This document shows positions 29,087 to 37,560 of a stretch of 64,000 bases of DNA, in pieces. Position numbers and translations under genes: made by a program. This DNA is from Marinomonas ostreistagni. GTDB lineage: Bacteria; Pseudomonadota; Gammaproteobacteria; Pseudomonadales; Marinomonadaceae. Location: contig NZ_JAFEKF010000002.1 in NCBI RefSeq assembly GCF_016888445.1, forward strand, positions 124,001 through 188,000, given 5' to 3'. The notes below the pieces were generated by a model. It ran no database searches. It was not told where the DNA came from and worked only from the letters and a program-made list of their open reading frames with translations. Position 1 is the stretch's first letter. Each line of letters opens with the position of its first letter.

Positions 29087-29101
29087 TAGACCTAGAGTCT
29101 A
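29087..29101. promoter_or_regulatory. Second TAGAC-N5-GTCTA operator, before acuI
   Basis: A 5-bp dyad with the same spacing and core as the site at 28417-28437, located 16 bases before the acuI start and overlapping the position expected for its promoter or leader. Confidence 0.65.
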
Positions 29102-29116
29102 ATCGGGAGGACGCAC

Positions 29117-30094
29117 ATGTTTAATGCGCTGGTCATTAACAAAGATGAACAAGGCTATCACGCTACACTGCGCCAAGTGGATGACGCAGAGTTACCCCAA
29201 GGCGATGTCGAGATTGCCGTGCAAGCGAGCACTCTCAACTACAAAGACGCGTTGGCGATTACCGGAAAATCACCTGTGGTGCGCCAGTTTCCGATGGTGC
29301 CAGGCATAGACTTGGTAGGCGAAGTGACGGCCTCAAGCAGCGCGCGCTTCAAACCAGGTGATCAGGTGCTATTAAACGGCTTTGGTGTGGGTGAAACCCA
29401 CTGGGGTGGCTTAGCTGAACAAGCGCGATTAAACAGCGATTGGCTCATTGCATTACCGAGTGCCTTCAGTGCCGAACAAGCCATGGCCATCGGTACTGCT
29501 GGCTATACCGCCATGCTCAGTGTTCTGGCACTTGAAAAGCATGGCTTAACGCCTGAGCAAGGCCCGATATTGGTCACCGGCGCCAATGGCGGAGTTGGCA
29601 GTTATGCCGTGCGTATTTTAAGTAAATTGGGCTTTGAGGTGCATGCCAGTACGGGGCGCCCTGATGAAGCAGACTACCTAAAAAACCTCGGCGCCAGCAC
29701 CATCATTGATCGTGCTGAGCTCAGTGAAGCTGGTAAACCGCTGCAAAAAGAGCGCTGGGCGGGGGTGGTTGATTGCGTCGGCAGTCACACTCTGGTCAAT
29801 GCTTGCGCGCAAACTCAATATGGCGGTGCCGTCACCGCTTGTGGTTTGGCTCAAGGCATGGACTTACCAGCGACTGTCATGCCTTTTATCCTACGTGGCG
29901 TCACTCTGTATGGCATTGATAGCGTGATGCGCCCATTGGCGGATCGAGAGCAAGCGTGGCAACGCTTGGCAAGCCTACTAACCAGCGACGATCTGGATCA
30001 AATCGGCGCCAAAATTGGTCTCGAAGACGTCACCGAATACGCCCACAAACTGCTCGATGGCAGTGTGCGCGGACGCGTGATTGTGAGTCTATAG
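29117..30094 (+). CDS. acuI: Acrylyl-CoA reductase (NADPH), AcuI/YhdH family
   Basis: A 325-residue zinc-free medium-chain dehydrogenase/reductase that reduces toxic acryloyl-CoA to propionyl-CoA. STLNYKDALAITGKSPVVRQFPMVPGIDLVGEV and NGFGVGETHWGGLAEQA are strong AcuI/YhdH signatures; VTGANGGVGSYAVRIL is the NADPH-binding loop. GGGAGG precedes the ATG. It is 42 bases after acuR with its own operator. Together with PrpE (13.6 kb) it could convert acrylate to propionyl-CoA; no DMSP lyase gene is in the window. Confidence 0.92.
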   Translation: MFNALVINKDEQGYHATLRQVDDAELPQGDVEIAVQASTLNYKDALAITGKSPVVRQFPMVPGIDLVGEVTASSSARFKPGDQVLLNGFGVGETHWGGLAEQARLNSDWLIALPSAFSAEQAMAIGTAGYTAMLSVLALEKHGLTPEQGPILVTGANGGVGSYAVRILSKLGFEVHASTGRPDEADYLKNLGASTIIDRAELSEAGKPLQKERWAGVVDCVGSHTLVNACAQTQYGGAVTACGLAQGMDLPATVMPFILRGVTLYGIDSVMRPLADREQAWQRLASLLTSDDLDQIGAKIGLEDVTEYAHKLLDGSVRGRVIVSL

Positions 30095-30103
30095 ATATTT
30101 TTC

Positions 30104-30137
30104 TAGGACTATAAAATAAAAAAAATTTATAGTCCTA
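30104..30137. promoter_or_regulatory. 12-bp perfect inverted repeat between acuI and the gntP-type gene
   Basis: TAGGACTATAAA (30104-30115) and TTTATAGTCCTA (30126-30137) pair perfectly around a 10-base A-rich loop. The stem is AT-rich, which makes a terminator unlikely and an operator for the downstream permease more plausible. Confidence 0.5.
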
Positions 30138-30249
30138 AGTTGCCCATTGGCACAAAATGGCACAAGCTTAATAGCCTTTCGCTTTAGATGAGCAATGGCT
30201 ATCCAACTGGTGATGCACCAGTATTAAAACAATTAAAAAGGGAATTACC

Positions 30250-31608
30250 ATGACGCTAGTATTGATACTAATTGCCGTTATTGCGTTTATCGTAGTGGCG
30301 ACCTCAAAGTACAAACTCCATCCTTTCCTCACCCTATTATTGGCCGCATTTATTGCAGCCTTTGCCTATGGTTTGCCTGCCACTACCATTGCTAAAACCA
30401 TTTCCTCGGGCTTTGGTGGTATTTTAGGTTACATTGGGTTGGTGATCGTTCTGGGGACTATTATTGGCACTATTTTAGAGAAAAGTGGTGCCGCGATTAC
30501 TATGGCTGATGCAATCGTTAAGCTATTGGGGAAGCGCTTTCCAACGCTGACCATGTCGATCATTGGTTACATTGTATCCATACCCGTATTTTGTGACTCA
30601 GGCTATGTCATTTTGAACTCATTAAAACAGTCGATGGCCAATCGTATGAAAGTTTCGAGTGTGGCCATGAGTGTGGCGTTAGCAACGGGTTTATACGCAA
30701 CGCATACCTTTGTTCCTCCCACGCCTGGTCCTATCGCAGCGGCGGGGAACTTGGGCTTGGAATCGAATTTAGGTTTGGTGATTGGCGTAGGTGTATTGGT
30801 TGCTCTAGTTGCAGCATTAGCAGGTATGTTTTGGGCTAATCGTTTCAAAGATACCCAACCTAATGGTGAAGGCGCTGAGAATTTGATGTTCGAAAATACC
30901 GATTACGAAGCCCTTAAACAGAGCTACGGCGTATTACCAAGCCCATTGAAATCGTTTGCACCGATCTTCGTACCGATCCTACTGATTTGTTTTGGGTCTA
31001 TTGCTAACTTTCCGTCGGCACCATTAGGTCAAGGCCTGTTATTTGAGCTGTTAAACTTCTTAGGTCAGCCGCTTAATGCCCTAATTATTGGCTTATTCCT
31101 CTCGCTACCCCTACTTAAGGGAGAGCATAAAATGAGCGATTTTAGTGATCGTATTAGTGAAGGCTTAGTTGCGGCGGCGCCCATCTTGCTTATCACGGGG
31201 GCTGGCGGCGCGTTTGGTGCCGTATTGAAAGCGACCGCGCTTGGCGAATATTTGGGTAGCACTTTGTCTGCGTTGGGCATTGGTATCTTTATGCCGTTTG
31301 TAGTGTCTGCTGCATTAAAATCGGCGCAAGGCTCTTCGACAGTAGCCCTAGTGACGACTTCCGCTTTGGTTGCGCCACTGCTGGGAGATATCGGCTTGGA
31401 TAGTGAAATGGGGCGTGTTCTAACGGTAATGGCGATTGGTGCTGGTGCGATGACAGTATCGCATGCCAATGATAGCTTCTTCTGGGTCGTAACACAGTTT
31501 AGCCGTATGAGCGTTAAACAAGCCTACAAAGCCCAAACCATGGCGACGCTGATCCAAGGTATTACCGCTATGCTGATGGTGTATGTACTGAGCTTAGTAT
31601 TACTTTAA
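30250..31608 (+). CDS. GntP-family permease (gluconate/organic acid:H+ symporter)
   Basis: A 452-residue inner-membrane protein with about 12-14 hydrophobic segments. GSGFGGILGYIGLVIVLG-like N-terminal text, IPVFCDSGYVILNSL and HTFVPPTPGPIAAAGNLG are GntP hallmarks, and SHANDSFFWVVTQFS is the C-terminal signature. Known members take up gluconate, D-serine or related hydroxy acids; the substrate here is not determined. AAGGGA precedes the ATG. It follows acuI by 155 bases with an inverted repeat between them, so it may be separately controlled. It is the last plus-strand gene of the insertion and converges on mnmE. Confidence 0.9.
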   Translation: MTLVLILIAVIAFIVVATSKYKLHPFLTLLLAAFIAAFAYGLPATTIAKTISSGFGGILGYIGLVIVLGTIIGTILEKSGAAITMADAIVKLLGKRFPTLTMSIIGYIVSIPVFCDSGYVILNSLKQSMANRMKVSSVAMSVALATGLYATHTFVPPTPGPIAAAGNLGLESNLGLVIGVGVLVALVAALAGMFWANRFKDTQPNGEGAENLMFENTDYEALKQSYGVLPSPLKSFAPIFVPILLICFGSIANFPSAPLGQGLLFELLNFLGQPLNALIIGLFLSLPLLKGEHKMSDFSDRISEGLVAAAPILLITGAGGAFGAVLKATALGEYLGSTLSALGIGIFMPFVVSAALKSAQGSSTVALVTTSALVAPLLGDIGLDSEMGRVLTVMAIGAGAMTVSHANDSFFWVVTQFSRMSVKQAYKAQTMATLIQGITAMLMVYVLSLVLL

Positions 31609-31629
31609 CCCTTATCTAAACGCATAGCG

Positions 31630-31661
31630 CCACGTGAGGTCTTGTTTAAGGCCTCACGTGG
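31630..31661. terminator. Bidirectional hairpin between gntP and mnmE
   Basis: CCACGTGAGGTCTT and its complement pair over 14 bp (one G-T) around a GTTT loop. Both genes converge on it. T-runs are absent, so termination strength is uncertain. Confidence 0.65.
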
Positions 31662-31669
31662 TCAGCGCC

Positions 31670-33049
31670 TTATTTACCAATACAGAATGAACCAAAGATA
31701 CGACCCAGCAAGTCGTCACTGCTAAACGCGCCGGTGATTTCGCTGAGGGCGTTTTGTGCTTCTTTAAGGTCTTCGGCAAGCAATTCCCCTGCGCCATGGC
31801 CGTGCAGTTGATCAAAGCCAGCATCTAGGTAGCGGTTGGCTTTTTGCAGGGCTTCGATGTGGCGACGGCGGGCGATAAAGCCGCCTTCGGTGGTGCTGTC
31901 AAAGCCCATTACGCTCTTAAGGTGCGTCGTCAATGCATCGACGCCATCGTTGGTTTTCGCCGATAGTGAGATCACAGGCAGGCCGTTTACTTCTTCGTAG
32001 CCAGTGCTTTCTTGGGTCAGATCGACCTTGTTGCGCACCAGGGTGAGATGATCGCGGGTGTGAAGTTGGTCCATAAATTCTGGCCAGATATCACGCGGAT
32101 CATTGGAATCGACTGACTGACTGTCGACCATCAGCAGGATGCGATCGGCTTTGTGGATTTCTTCCCAAGCACGCTGGATACCAATGCGCTCGACTTCGTC
32201 CGGGCTGTCACGCAAGCCTGCAGTATCAATGATGTGTAGCGGCATACCGTCTAGGTGGATGTGCTCGCGTAGGACGTCACGAGTGGTGCCTTCGATGGCG
32301 GTTACGATGGCCGAATCTTTACCTGACAGAGCATTCAAAAGACTCGATTTACCCGCATTCGGGCGCCCTGCAATCACCACACTCATGCCTTCACGCAACA
32401 AAGCGCCTTGGTTGGCCTCTTGCATTACGCTGTTCAGCTTGTCGCGAATATCACCTAACTGCGCAGCAACTTTACCATCGCCGATAAAGTCGATTTCTTC
32501 TTCTGGGAAGTCGATCGCTGCTTCGACATAGATACGCAAATGAATCAGAGCTTCGACCAGCTCATCGACGCGTTTAGAAAACGCCCCTTGTAACGAGCGC
32601 AAGGCGCATTTAGCGGCCTGCTCAGACGATGAGTCGATCAAATCGGCGATCGCTTCGGCTTGCGTTAGGTCCATTTTATCATTCAAAAAGGCACGCTCTG
32701 AGAATTCACCTGGGCGCGCTAAGCGTGCGCCCAAGGCAACACAGCGGCTCAGTAGCATATCGATGATGACAGGCCCACCATGCCCTTGTAACTCAAATAC
32801 ATCTTCGCCGGTAAACGAGTTCGGGCCTGGAAAATACAGCGCGATGCCCATGTCCAATTGCTCACCTTGAGCATCATTAAACGGCACATAGTGCGCGTGA
32901 CGTGGCGTTGGCTCAAAGCCAATGATGGCTTCGGCAATCGCTCGGCTTTTAGCGCCGGAAAGGCGCACGATGCCTACGCCGCCGCGACCTGGTGCGGTCG
33001 CTTGGGCAACAATGGTGTCTTGATCGATAAGCTGCTGAAAATCTGACAT
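31670..33049 (-). CDS. mnmE: tRNA modification GTPase MnmE (TrmE)
   Basis: A roughly 459-residue GTPase that works with MnmG on wobble U34. The N-terminal folate-binding domain starts [22 protein letters not shown]; the G domain has [24 protein letters not shown] and NKVD; the C-terminus ends in the conserved CIGK with the catalytic cysteine. I place the start at 33049 (MSDFQQL), because the longer upstream extension is unlike the family. The order mnmE-yidC-rnpA-rpmH is standard. Confidence 0.97.
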   Translation of the reverse strand: MSDFQQLIDQDTIVAQATAPGRGGVGIVRLSGAKSRAIAEAIIGFEPTPRHAHYVPFNDAQGEQLDMGIALYFPGPNSFTGEDVFELQGHGGPVIIDMLLSRCVALGARLARPGEFSERAFLNDKMDLTQAEAIADLIDSSSEQAAKCALRSLQGAFSKRVDELVEALIHLRIYVEAAIDFPEEEIDFIGDGKVAAQLGDIRDKLNSVMQEANQGALLREGMSVVIAGRPNAGKSSLLNALSGKDSAIVTAIEGTTRDVLREHIHLDGMPLHIIDTAGLRDSPDEVERIGIQRAWEEIHKADRILLMVDSQSVDSNDPRDIWPEFMDQLHTRDHLTLVRNKVDLTQESTGYEEVNGLPVISLSAKTNDGVDALTTHLKSVMGFDSTTEGGFIARRRHIEALQKANRYLDAGFDQLHGHGAGELLAEDLKEAQNALSEITGAFSSDDLLGRIFGSFCIGK

Positions 33050-33099
33050 AACGGCCTGTGTAACAAAAAATAATAGAGTAAGTGTACGTCTTTCAATGC

Positions 33100-33128
33100 A
33101 AAAAGGCCTCCCGAAGGAAGCCTTTTTT
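33100..33128 (-). terminator. Terminator downstream of yidC
   Basis: AAAAGGC and GCCTTTT plus inner TCC/GGA pairs form a stem with one mismatch and a CGAA loop; on the minus strand a T-run follows. It lies between yidC and mnmE, so mnmE may use its own promoter or readthrough. Confidence 0.7.
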
Positions 33129-33151
33129 AACACTTAGAAAAAGCCGGCGCT

Positions 33152-34816
33152 TTAGCCTTCGCCTTTCTCGATGTTTTTGGTGATCACGTACTGCTGGATA
33201 ATCGATAAGGTGTTGTTCACTACCCAGTACAGTACAAGACCTGCCGGGAACCACAAGAAGAAGAACGTAAAGGCGATCGGCATGATCTTCATGATACGTG
33301 CTTGCATTGGGTCTGGCGGCGTTGGGTTAAGCGCTTGCTGACCTAGCATACTCAGACCCATTAGGATCGGTAGTACGAAGTAAGGGTCCATCGCCGACAA
33401 GTCGGTGATCCACAGCATAAATGGCGCGTGACGTAGCTCGACTGATTCCATCAATACCCAGTAAAGGGATAGGAATACCGGCATTTGTACTAAGATCGGT
33501 AGACAGCCCCCAAGTGGGTTGATCTTCTCTTTCTTGTACAGCTCCATCATCTTTTGTGACATGGCTTGACGGTCATCGCCGTATTGCTCACGTAGACGAG
33601 TAAGCTCTGGGCCAAACTTACGCATTTTCGCCATCGAACGGTAGCTTGCTGCAGACAGTTTGAAGAACAAAGCTTTCACACAGACGACGATCAAGATGAT
33701 GGCCACACCCCAGTTCACAACAAACGATTGAATCGCTGTTAGCAACCAGAATAGCGGCTGAGCTAGCCACCACAACCAGCCGTAATCCACGGTTAGGTCT
33801 AGGTTTTCAGCCGTTGCTGCAAGTTGGTCTTGAAGCTTAGGACCGACATAGAAGGTCGAGCTTAGCGTGCCTTGTTGGCCTGCTGGTACTTCGACTGCAG
33901 AGCCAGTAAAGCCGATTAGGTTAAAGCCATTGTTGGTGCGCGCTTGCAGCGTCACTTTTTGGCCTTGCTCTGGAATCCAAGCCGATACGAAGTAGTGTTG
34001 CAATAACGCTACCCAGCCCTTTGTGGTCGTCTCTTTAACAGGCTCTTCAGCCATGTCGTCAAAGGAGATTTTATCGTAAGGGTTTTCTTCGTCAGAGATG
34101 GCGCCGCCCAAGAATGGCTGTAAGCCCATGTTGGTTGCGGTGCTTGGGTCTTCACTGTTGTCACGTTTGATCTGTGCAAACAGGTTACCACGCCATGTTT
34201 GTTCACTGGTGTTATTCACCGTGATCAATTGACGGATACTGTAAGTACCACGGGTGAAGACAAACGTTTTGGTGTAGCTAATGCCTTTGGCGTCGGTGTA
34301 GTACAGGTTAACTTCCAGCGTGTCTTCGCCTTCATTTAGGCTGTAAGACGTTTGCTCAGTGCTGTACATCGGGCGTGAACCGCTAGCATCAGGACCGTCA
34401 CGGCCAATCAAACCACTTTGTGTCACGTAAAGACGTTCGCCGCCATTATCAAGGATCACAAATGGCTCATCGCCATTGTTGGTTTTCATGTACTGCAGTA
34501 ACGAGGCTTCAACAAGGTCACCACCTTTCGGGTTGATGGCCACATCGAGCGTATCGGTAGTGACGTGAATCAGTTCCCCTTCGGCAACCGGCGTTGCTTG
34601 GTCAGGAATTTCACTGTCGCTGGCAGCTTGAGTTGAGGTGCTCGCGCTTGGAAGGTCCGAGTCGGCATTGGCTGCGACAACGGTTTCGCTTGGCGTACCT
34701 GCTTTTTGAGCGGTTGCTGTGGTGCCGTAGTCTTGGTTCCACTGCAAGAACAACAGGTAGCCGCTGACAAACAGCGCTCCCCATAAAAAGTAACGTCTGA
34801 AATCCATGGTATTCAA
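33152..34816 (-). CDS. yidC: Membrane protein insertase YidC (Oxa1 family)
   Basis: A 554-residue inner-membrane insertase working alone or with SecYEG. One N-terminal membrane segment (YFLWGALFVSGYLLFLQW) precedes a periplasmic beta domain (about 60-330); the C-terminal Oxa1 core holds five helices, with the hydrophilic-groove arginine in the YRSMAKMRKFGPELTRLREQ region. INPLGGCLPILVQMPVFLSLYW is the family signature. Length matches the gammaproteobacterial norm of about 550. The linker after the first helix is Ser/Thr/Ala-rich. The usual small yidD gene is absent from the 86 bases between it and rnpA. Confidence 0.97.
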   Translation of the reverse strand: MNTMDFRRYFLWGALFVSGYLLFLQWNQDYGTTATAQKAGTPSETVVAANADSDLPSASTSTQAASDSEIPDQATPVAEGELIHVTTDTLDVAINPKGGDLVEASLLQYMKTNNGDEPFVILDNGGERLYVTQSGLIGRDGPDASGSRPMYSTEQTSYSLNEGEDTLEVNLYYTDAKGISYTKTFVFTRGTYSIRQLITVNNTSEQTWRGNLFAQIKRDNSEDPSTATNMGLQPFLGGAISDEENPYDKISFDDMAEEPVKETTTKGWVALLQHYFVSAWIPEQGQKVTLQARTNNGFNLIGFTGSAVEVPAGQQGTLSSTFYVGPKLQDQLAATAENLDLTVDYGWLWWLAQPLFWLLTAIQSFVVNWGVAIILIVVCVKALFFKLSAASYRSMAKMRKFGPELTRLREQYGDDRQAMSQKMMELYKKEKINPLGGCLPILVQMPVFLSLYWVLMESVELRHAPFMLWITDLSAMDPYFVLPILMGLSMLGQQALNPTPPDPMQARIMKIMPIAFTFFFLWFPAGLVLYWVVNNTLSIIQQYVITKNIEKGEG

Positions 34817-34902
34817 CTAATTTGTTTGGTTGGACAATGGAGGTGAAAACACCCTTTTAAAAATCACGCCGTATTAAACCAGCCTTTAGCTGATTTTTCA
34901 GC

Positions 34903-35298
34903 CTATTTCTGCGACGAGTTGCGTTGTTTTTGTCCAGAATTGGGCTTTTGGGCTTTCTTCGCCAGTTGTTTCCACGCTTTTTCAAGGCGCTTATGCAACT
35001 CAGGGTTATCCACATCTTTAATGCCTTGGCGCGCGAGGAAAATAATATCCAAGCCGTTGAGCACGTCTTGATGATGTCGGAATGAGTCCCGCACAACGCG
35101 TTTGATGCGATTACGGCCAACAGCACGCTTATCGGTTTTTTTAGACACAATAAGACCGAGCCTAGCTTGGCTATCTTGTTTTCTTGCTAATAGCAGAAAT
35201 TCGCCTGCGAAGACTTTAGAAGAGGTGTCGTTAAAGACAGATTGGTAGTCCCCGGCATTCAGGAGCCTGACCTGCCGGGGAAACATAAAGCGGGTCAT
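34903..35298 (-). CDS. rnpA: Ribonuclease P protein component
   Basis: A 131-residue basic protein that binds RNase P RNA for 5' tRNA maturation. FPRQVRLLNAGDYQSVF is the N-terminal region and RAVGRNRIKRVVRDSFR is the RNR signature that contacts RNA. It extends in a Lys/Gln-rich tail (KKAQKPNSGQKQRNSSQK) past the usual 119 residues. Start ATG at 35298, six bases after the rpmH stop, indicating co-translation. Confidence 0.95.
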   Translation of the reverse strand: MTRFMFPRQVRLLNAGDYQSVFNDTSSKVFAGEFLLLARKQDSQARLGLIVSKKTDKRAVGRNRIKRVVRDSFRHHQDVLNGLDIIFLARQGIKDVDNPELHKRLEKAWKQLAKKAQKPNSGQKQRNSSQK

Positions 35299-35304
35299 CA
35301 AAGA

Positions 35305-35439
35305 TTACGCGCTTAGAACCTTACGACCGCGAGCACGGCGAGCCGCCAATACTTTACGACCGTTTTTAGTTGCCGAGCGAGCACGGAAACCGTGTGCGCG
35401 TTTACGTTTTAGTACGCTAGGTTGGAAAGTTCTTTTCAT
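35305..35439 (-). CDS. rpmH: 50S ribosomal protein L34
   Basis: Encodes 44 residues starting [20 protein letters not shown] and ending RGRKVLSA, the canonical L34 with its run of arginine and lysine. It is the first gene of the minus-strand rpmH-rnpA-yidC-mnmE group and faces dnaA across 531 bases. The start at 35439 has GAGAG upstream. Length is the family standard of 44-46 residues. Confidence 0.97.
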   Translation of the reverse strand: MKRTFQPSVLKRKRAHGFRARSATKNGRKVLAARRARGRKVLSA

Positions 35440-35970
35440 TTCAATTCTCTCACTGAATCAGTGTTCTGAGTGTGAGGGTTAGCGTCCGCCAAGCCTCTTG
35501 GTTTGATTACAAAATCAGGGCGCGAATTCTAGTGGGTTTAGCGGCGCAATTCAATCCACTGAACGCGCATTTCTGTAAATAATTTAACCACAAATTCATT
35601 CATAAGGTTATACACAAGTTTATTGTGGTGATGTGAATAAAAAATTAAATGCGCCATTTATATTATCCACAAAGGAATTTTATTAATTTATAAAATTATT
35701 AATTAACAAATAGTTATCCTACAAATTTCCCTGTGCAAAAGATCTTATTGATAGGCTTGTTAATATGTTGATAAGTGGCTTGTTTATGCACATCTAGGTG
35801 ATTTAATGCACTGGTGTGTATAAGTATGACTGTTATTAACATGTCCTGAAAAAAAGAGCGTGTGCGCTGCGCGCACATTTTTTTGTGGATAACTGCAATC
35901 GAGAACGTTAGAATCCCCCTCTTATTTCAAATTTACCGATTTTTCTACTCAATCAGGGAGAGCGTCTATC
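35440..35970. other. Gene-free region between rpmH and dnaA with DnaA boxes: second oriC candidate and dnaA promoter
   Basis: No gene seen. DnaA-box 9-mers: TTATACACA 35608 (plus), TGTGAATAA 35632 (minus), TTATCCACA 35663 (plus, perfect), TTATGCACA 35784 (plus), TGTGTATAA 35815 (minus), TGTGGATAA 35884 (minus, perfect). An AT-rich run (about 35673-35725) could unwind. The last box sits about 80 bases before the dnaA start and may serve autoregulation. Pseudomonas oriC occupies this position. Confidence 0.7.
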
Positions 35971-37527
35971 GTGTCTTTGCAGTATTGGGAGCGCTGTCTT
36001 GCGACCCTGCAGGAAGAGTTTTCCACATCGCAATTCAATACATGGATTCGTCCGCTGCAAGCGGAAGCCGAGTCTAATGGCGATCTGTGCCTGTATGCAC
36101 CGAATCGTTTTGTGCTCGATTGGGTGACGAACAAGTACCAAACGCGTATTAAAGAGCTGTTATCGGAGTTTGCTGGTGCGGGCCCTGCGCCTAATCTTGT
36201 GTTTTCGGTGCGTCAAAGTGGCTTCAGTCAAACCAATACGCCACCGCCGCCGCCTGCTCCTGCACCAGCGACGCCTGAGCCTGCGCCTCGAGCACCTTCT
36301 ATGCCCGAGCCAAAGTTTGAATCAGGCTATAGCCCGGGCTTTAGTCTGATGGACGATGAAGATCAGGATGGTCCAGAGATTGAATTCGAAGCGCCGTTAA
36401 CACTTGGCGACCATTATCCTCGTCCAGAGCCTGAGCCGTACGAACAAGGGCAACTACCTTTAACACCGCCTAATCGTAAGGTGGAAGTAGAAGGTGGTAT
36501 CAACCACGGTGCCAACTTGAATAACTCATTTACTTTCGAAAACTTTGTCGAAGGTAAGTCGAACCAATTGGCCCATGCTGCGGCGCAGCAAGTAGCAGAA
36601 AACCCTGGCGGTGCGTACAACCCACTGTTTATTTACGGCGGTGTTGGCCTAGGTAAAACCCACTTAATGCAAGCGGTCGGTACTGAGCTAATGCGCCATA
36701 ACCCGAATGCGAAGGTGGTGTATTTGCACTCCGAGCGTTTCGTGGCGGATATGGTCAAAGCGTTACAACTTAACGCGATCAATGACTTTAAGCGTTATTA
36801 CCGTTCAGTTGACGCCTTGTTGATCGACGATATTCAGTTCTTTGCTGGCAAAGACCGTACCCAAGAAGAGTTTTTCCACACGTTTAACGCCTTGTTAGAA
36901 GGTGGTCAGCAGATGATCTTGACTTGTGATCGCTACCCTAAGGAGATCCAAGGCCTTGAAGATCGTCTCAAATCACGTTTTGGTTGGGGCTTAACGGTTG
37001 CCATTGAGCCGCCTGAGTTGGAAACGCGAGTGGCGATTTTGATGCGCAAGGCGGACGAAAGCGGTGTTAAACTGTCTTACGATTCGGCCTTCTTCATTGC
37101 CCAAAAAATTCGCTCCAATGTGCGTGAACTAGAAGGCGCATTGAAACGCGTGATTGCCAACTCGCACTTTACTGGCCGTGCCATCACGCCGGATTTTGTG
37201 CGTGAGTCGTTAAAAGACTTATTGGCCTTGCAGGACAAGTTGGTGAACATTGATAATATTCAGCGTATCGTTGCCGAGTATTACAAGATTAAAATCAGCG
37301 ATCTGTTGTCAAAACGTCGCAGTCGCTCAGTGGCCAGGCCGCGCCAAGTGGCGATGTCGTTGGCCAAAGAGCTGACCAACCATAGCTTGCCAGAAATCGG
37401 TGAAGCCTTTGGTGGACGTGACCACACGACCGCTTTGCATGCGATTCGTAAGATTAAAGAATTGCAGGACACGGACTCGGATATCCGTGAAGATTACAAA
37501 CAATTAATGCGCATTCTGACCACCTAA
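35971..37527 (+). CDS. dnaA: Chromosomal replication initiator DnaA
   Basis: 518 residues, longer than E. coli DnaA (467) because domain II (about 90-170) is expanded with proline-rich text ([16 protein letters not shown]) and acidic residues. Domain I is [25 protein letters not shown]+ domain III has Walker A GGVGLGKT (223-230) and Walker [10 protein letters not shown]. Domain IV ends in [15 protein letters not shown], the DnaA-box-binding signature. It starts with GTG, preceded by GGGAGA. First gene of dnaA-dnaN-recF-gyrB. Confidence 0.98.
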   Translation: MSLQYWERCLATLQEEFSTSQFNTWIRPLQAEAESNGDLCLYAPNRFVLDWVTNKYQTRIKELLSEFAGAGPAPNLVFSVRQSGFSQTNTPPPPPAPAPATPEPAPRAPSMPEPKFESGYSPGFSLMDDEDQDGPEIEFEAPLTLGDHYPRPEPEPYEQGQLPLTPPNRKVEVEGGINHGANLNNSFTFENFVEGKSNQLAHAAAQQVAENPGGAYNPLFIYGGVGLGKTHLMQAVGTELMRHNPNAKVVYLHSERFVADMVKALQLNAINDFKRYYRSVDALLIDDIQFFAGKDRTQEEFFHTFNALLEGGQQMILTCDRYPKEIQGLEDRLKSRFGWGLTVAIEPPELETRVAILMRKADESGVKLSYDSAFFIAQKIRSNVRELEGALKRVIANSHFTGRAITPDFVRESLKDLLALQDKLVNIDNIQRIVAEYYKIKISDLLSKRRSRSVARPRQVAMSLAKELTNHSLPEIGEAFGGRDHTTALHAIRKIKELQDTDSDIREDYKQLMRILTT

Positions 37528-37560
37528 TTGGTCTAAGACTTTGAATTAACGAGGAAAAGA

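Noticed and set aside
31630..31661. CCACGTGAGG...CCTCACGTGG as paired parS sites
   Set aside because: The CACGTG cores lack parS flanks and the two halves simply form a hairpin between convergent genes.
34857..35150. 97-codon minus-strand open frame at the yidD position
   Set aside because: It overlaps rnpA in another frame, lacks YidD motifs and the cysteine-rich start, and reads like frame shadow.
35862..36077. 71-codon plus-strand open frame overlapping the dnaA start
   Set aside because: It lies in another frame across the dnaA leader and N-terminal codons and includes the DnaA box; no family resemblance.
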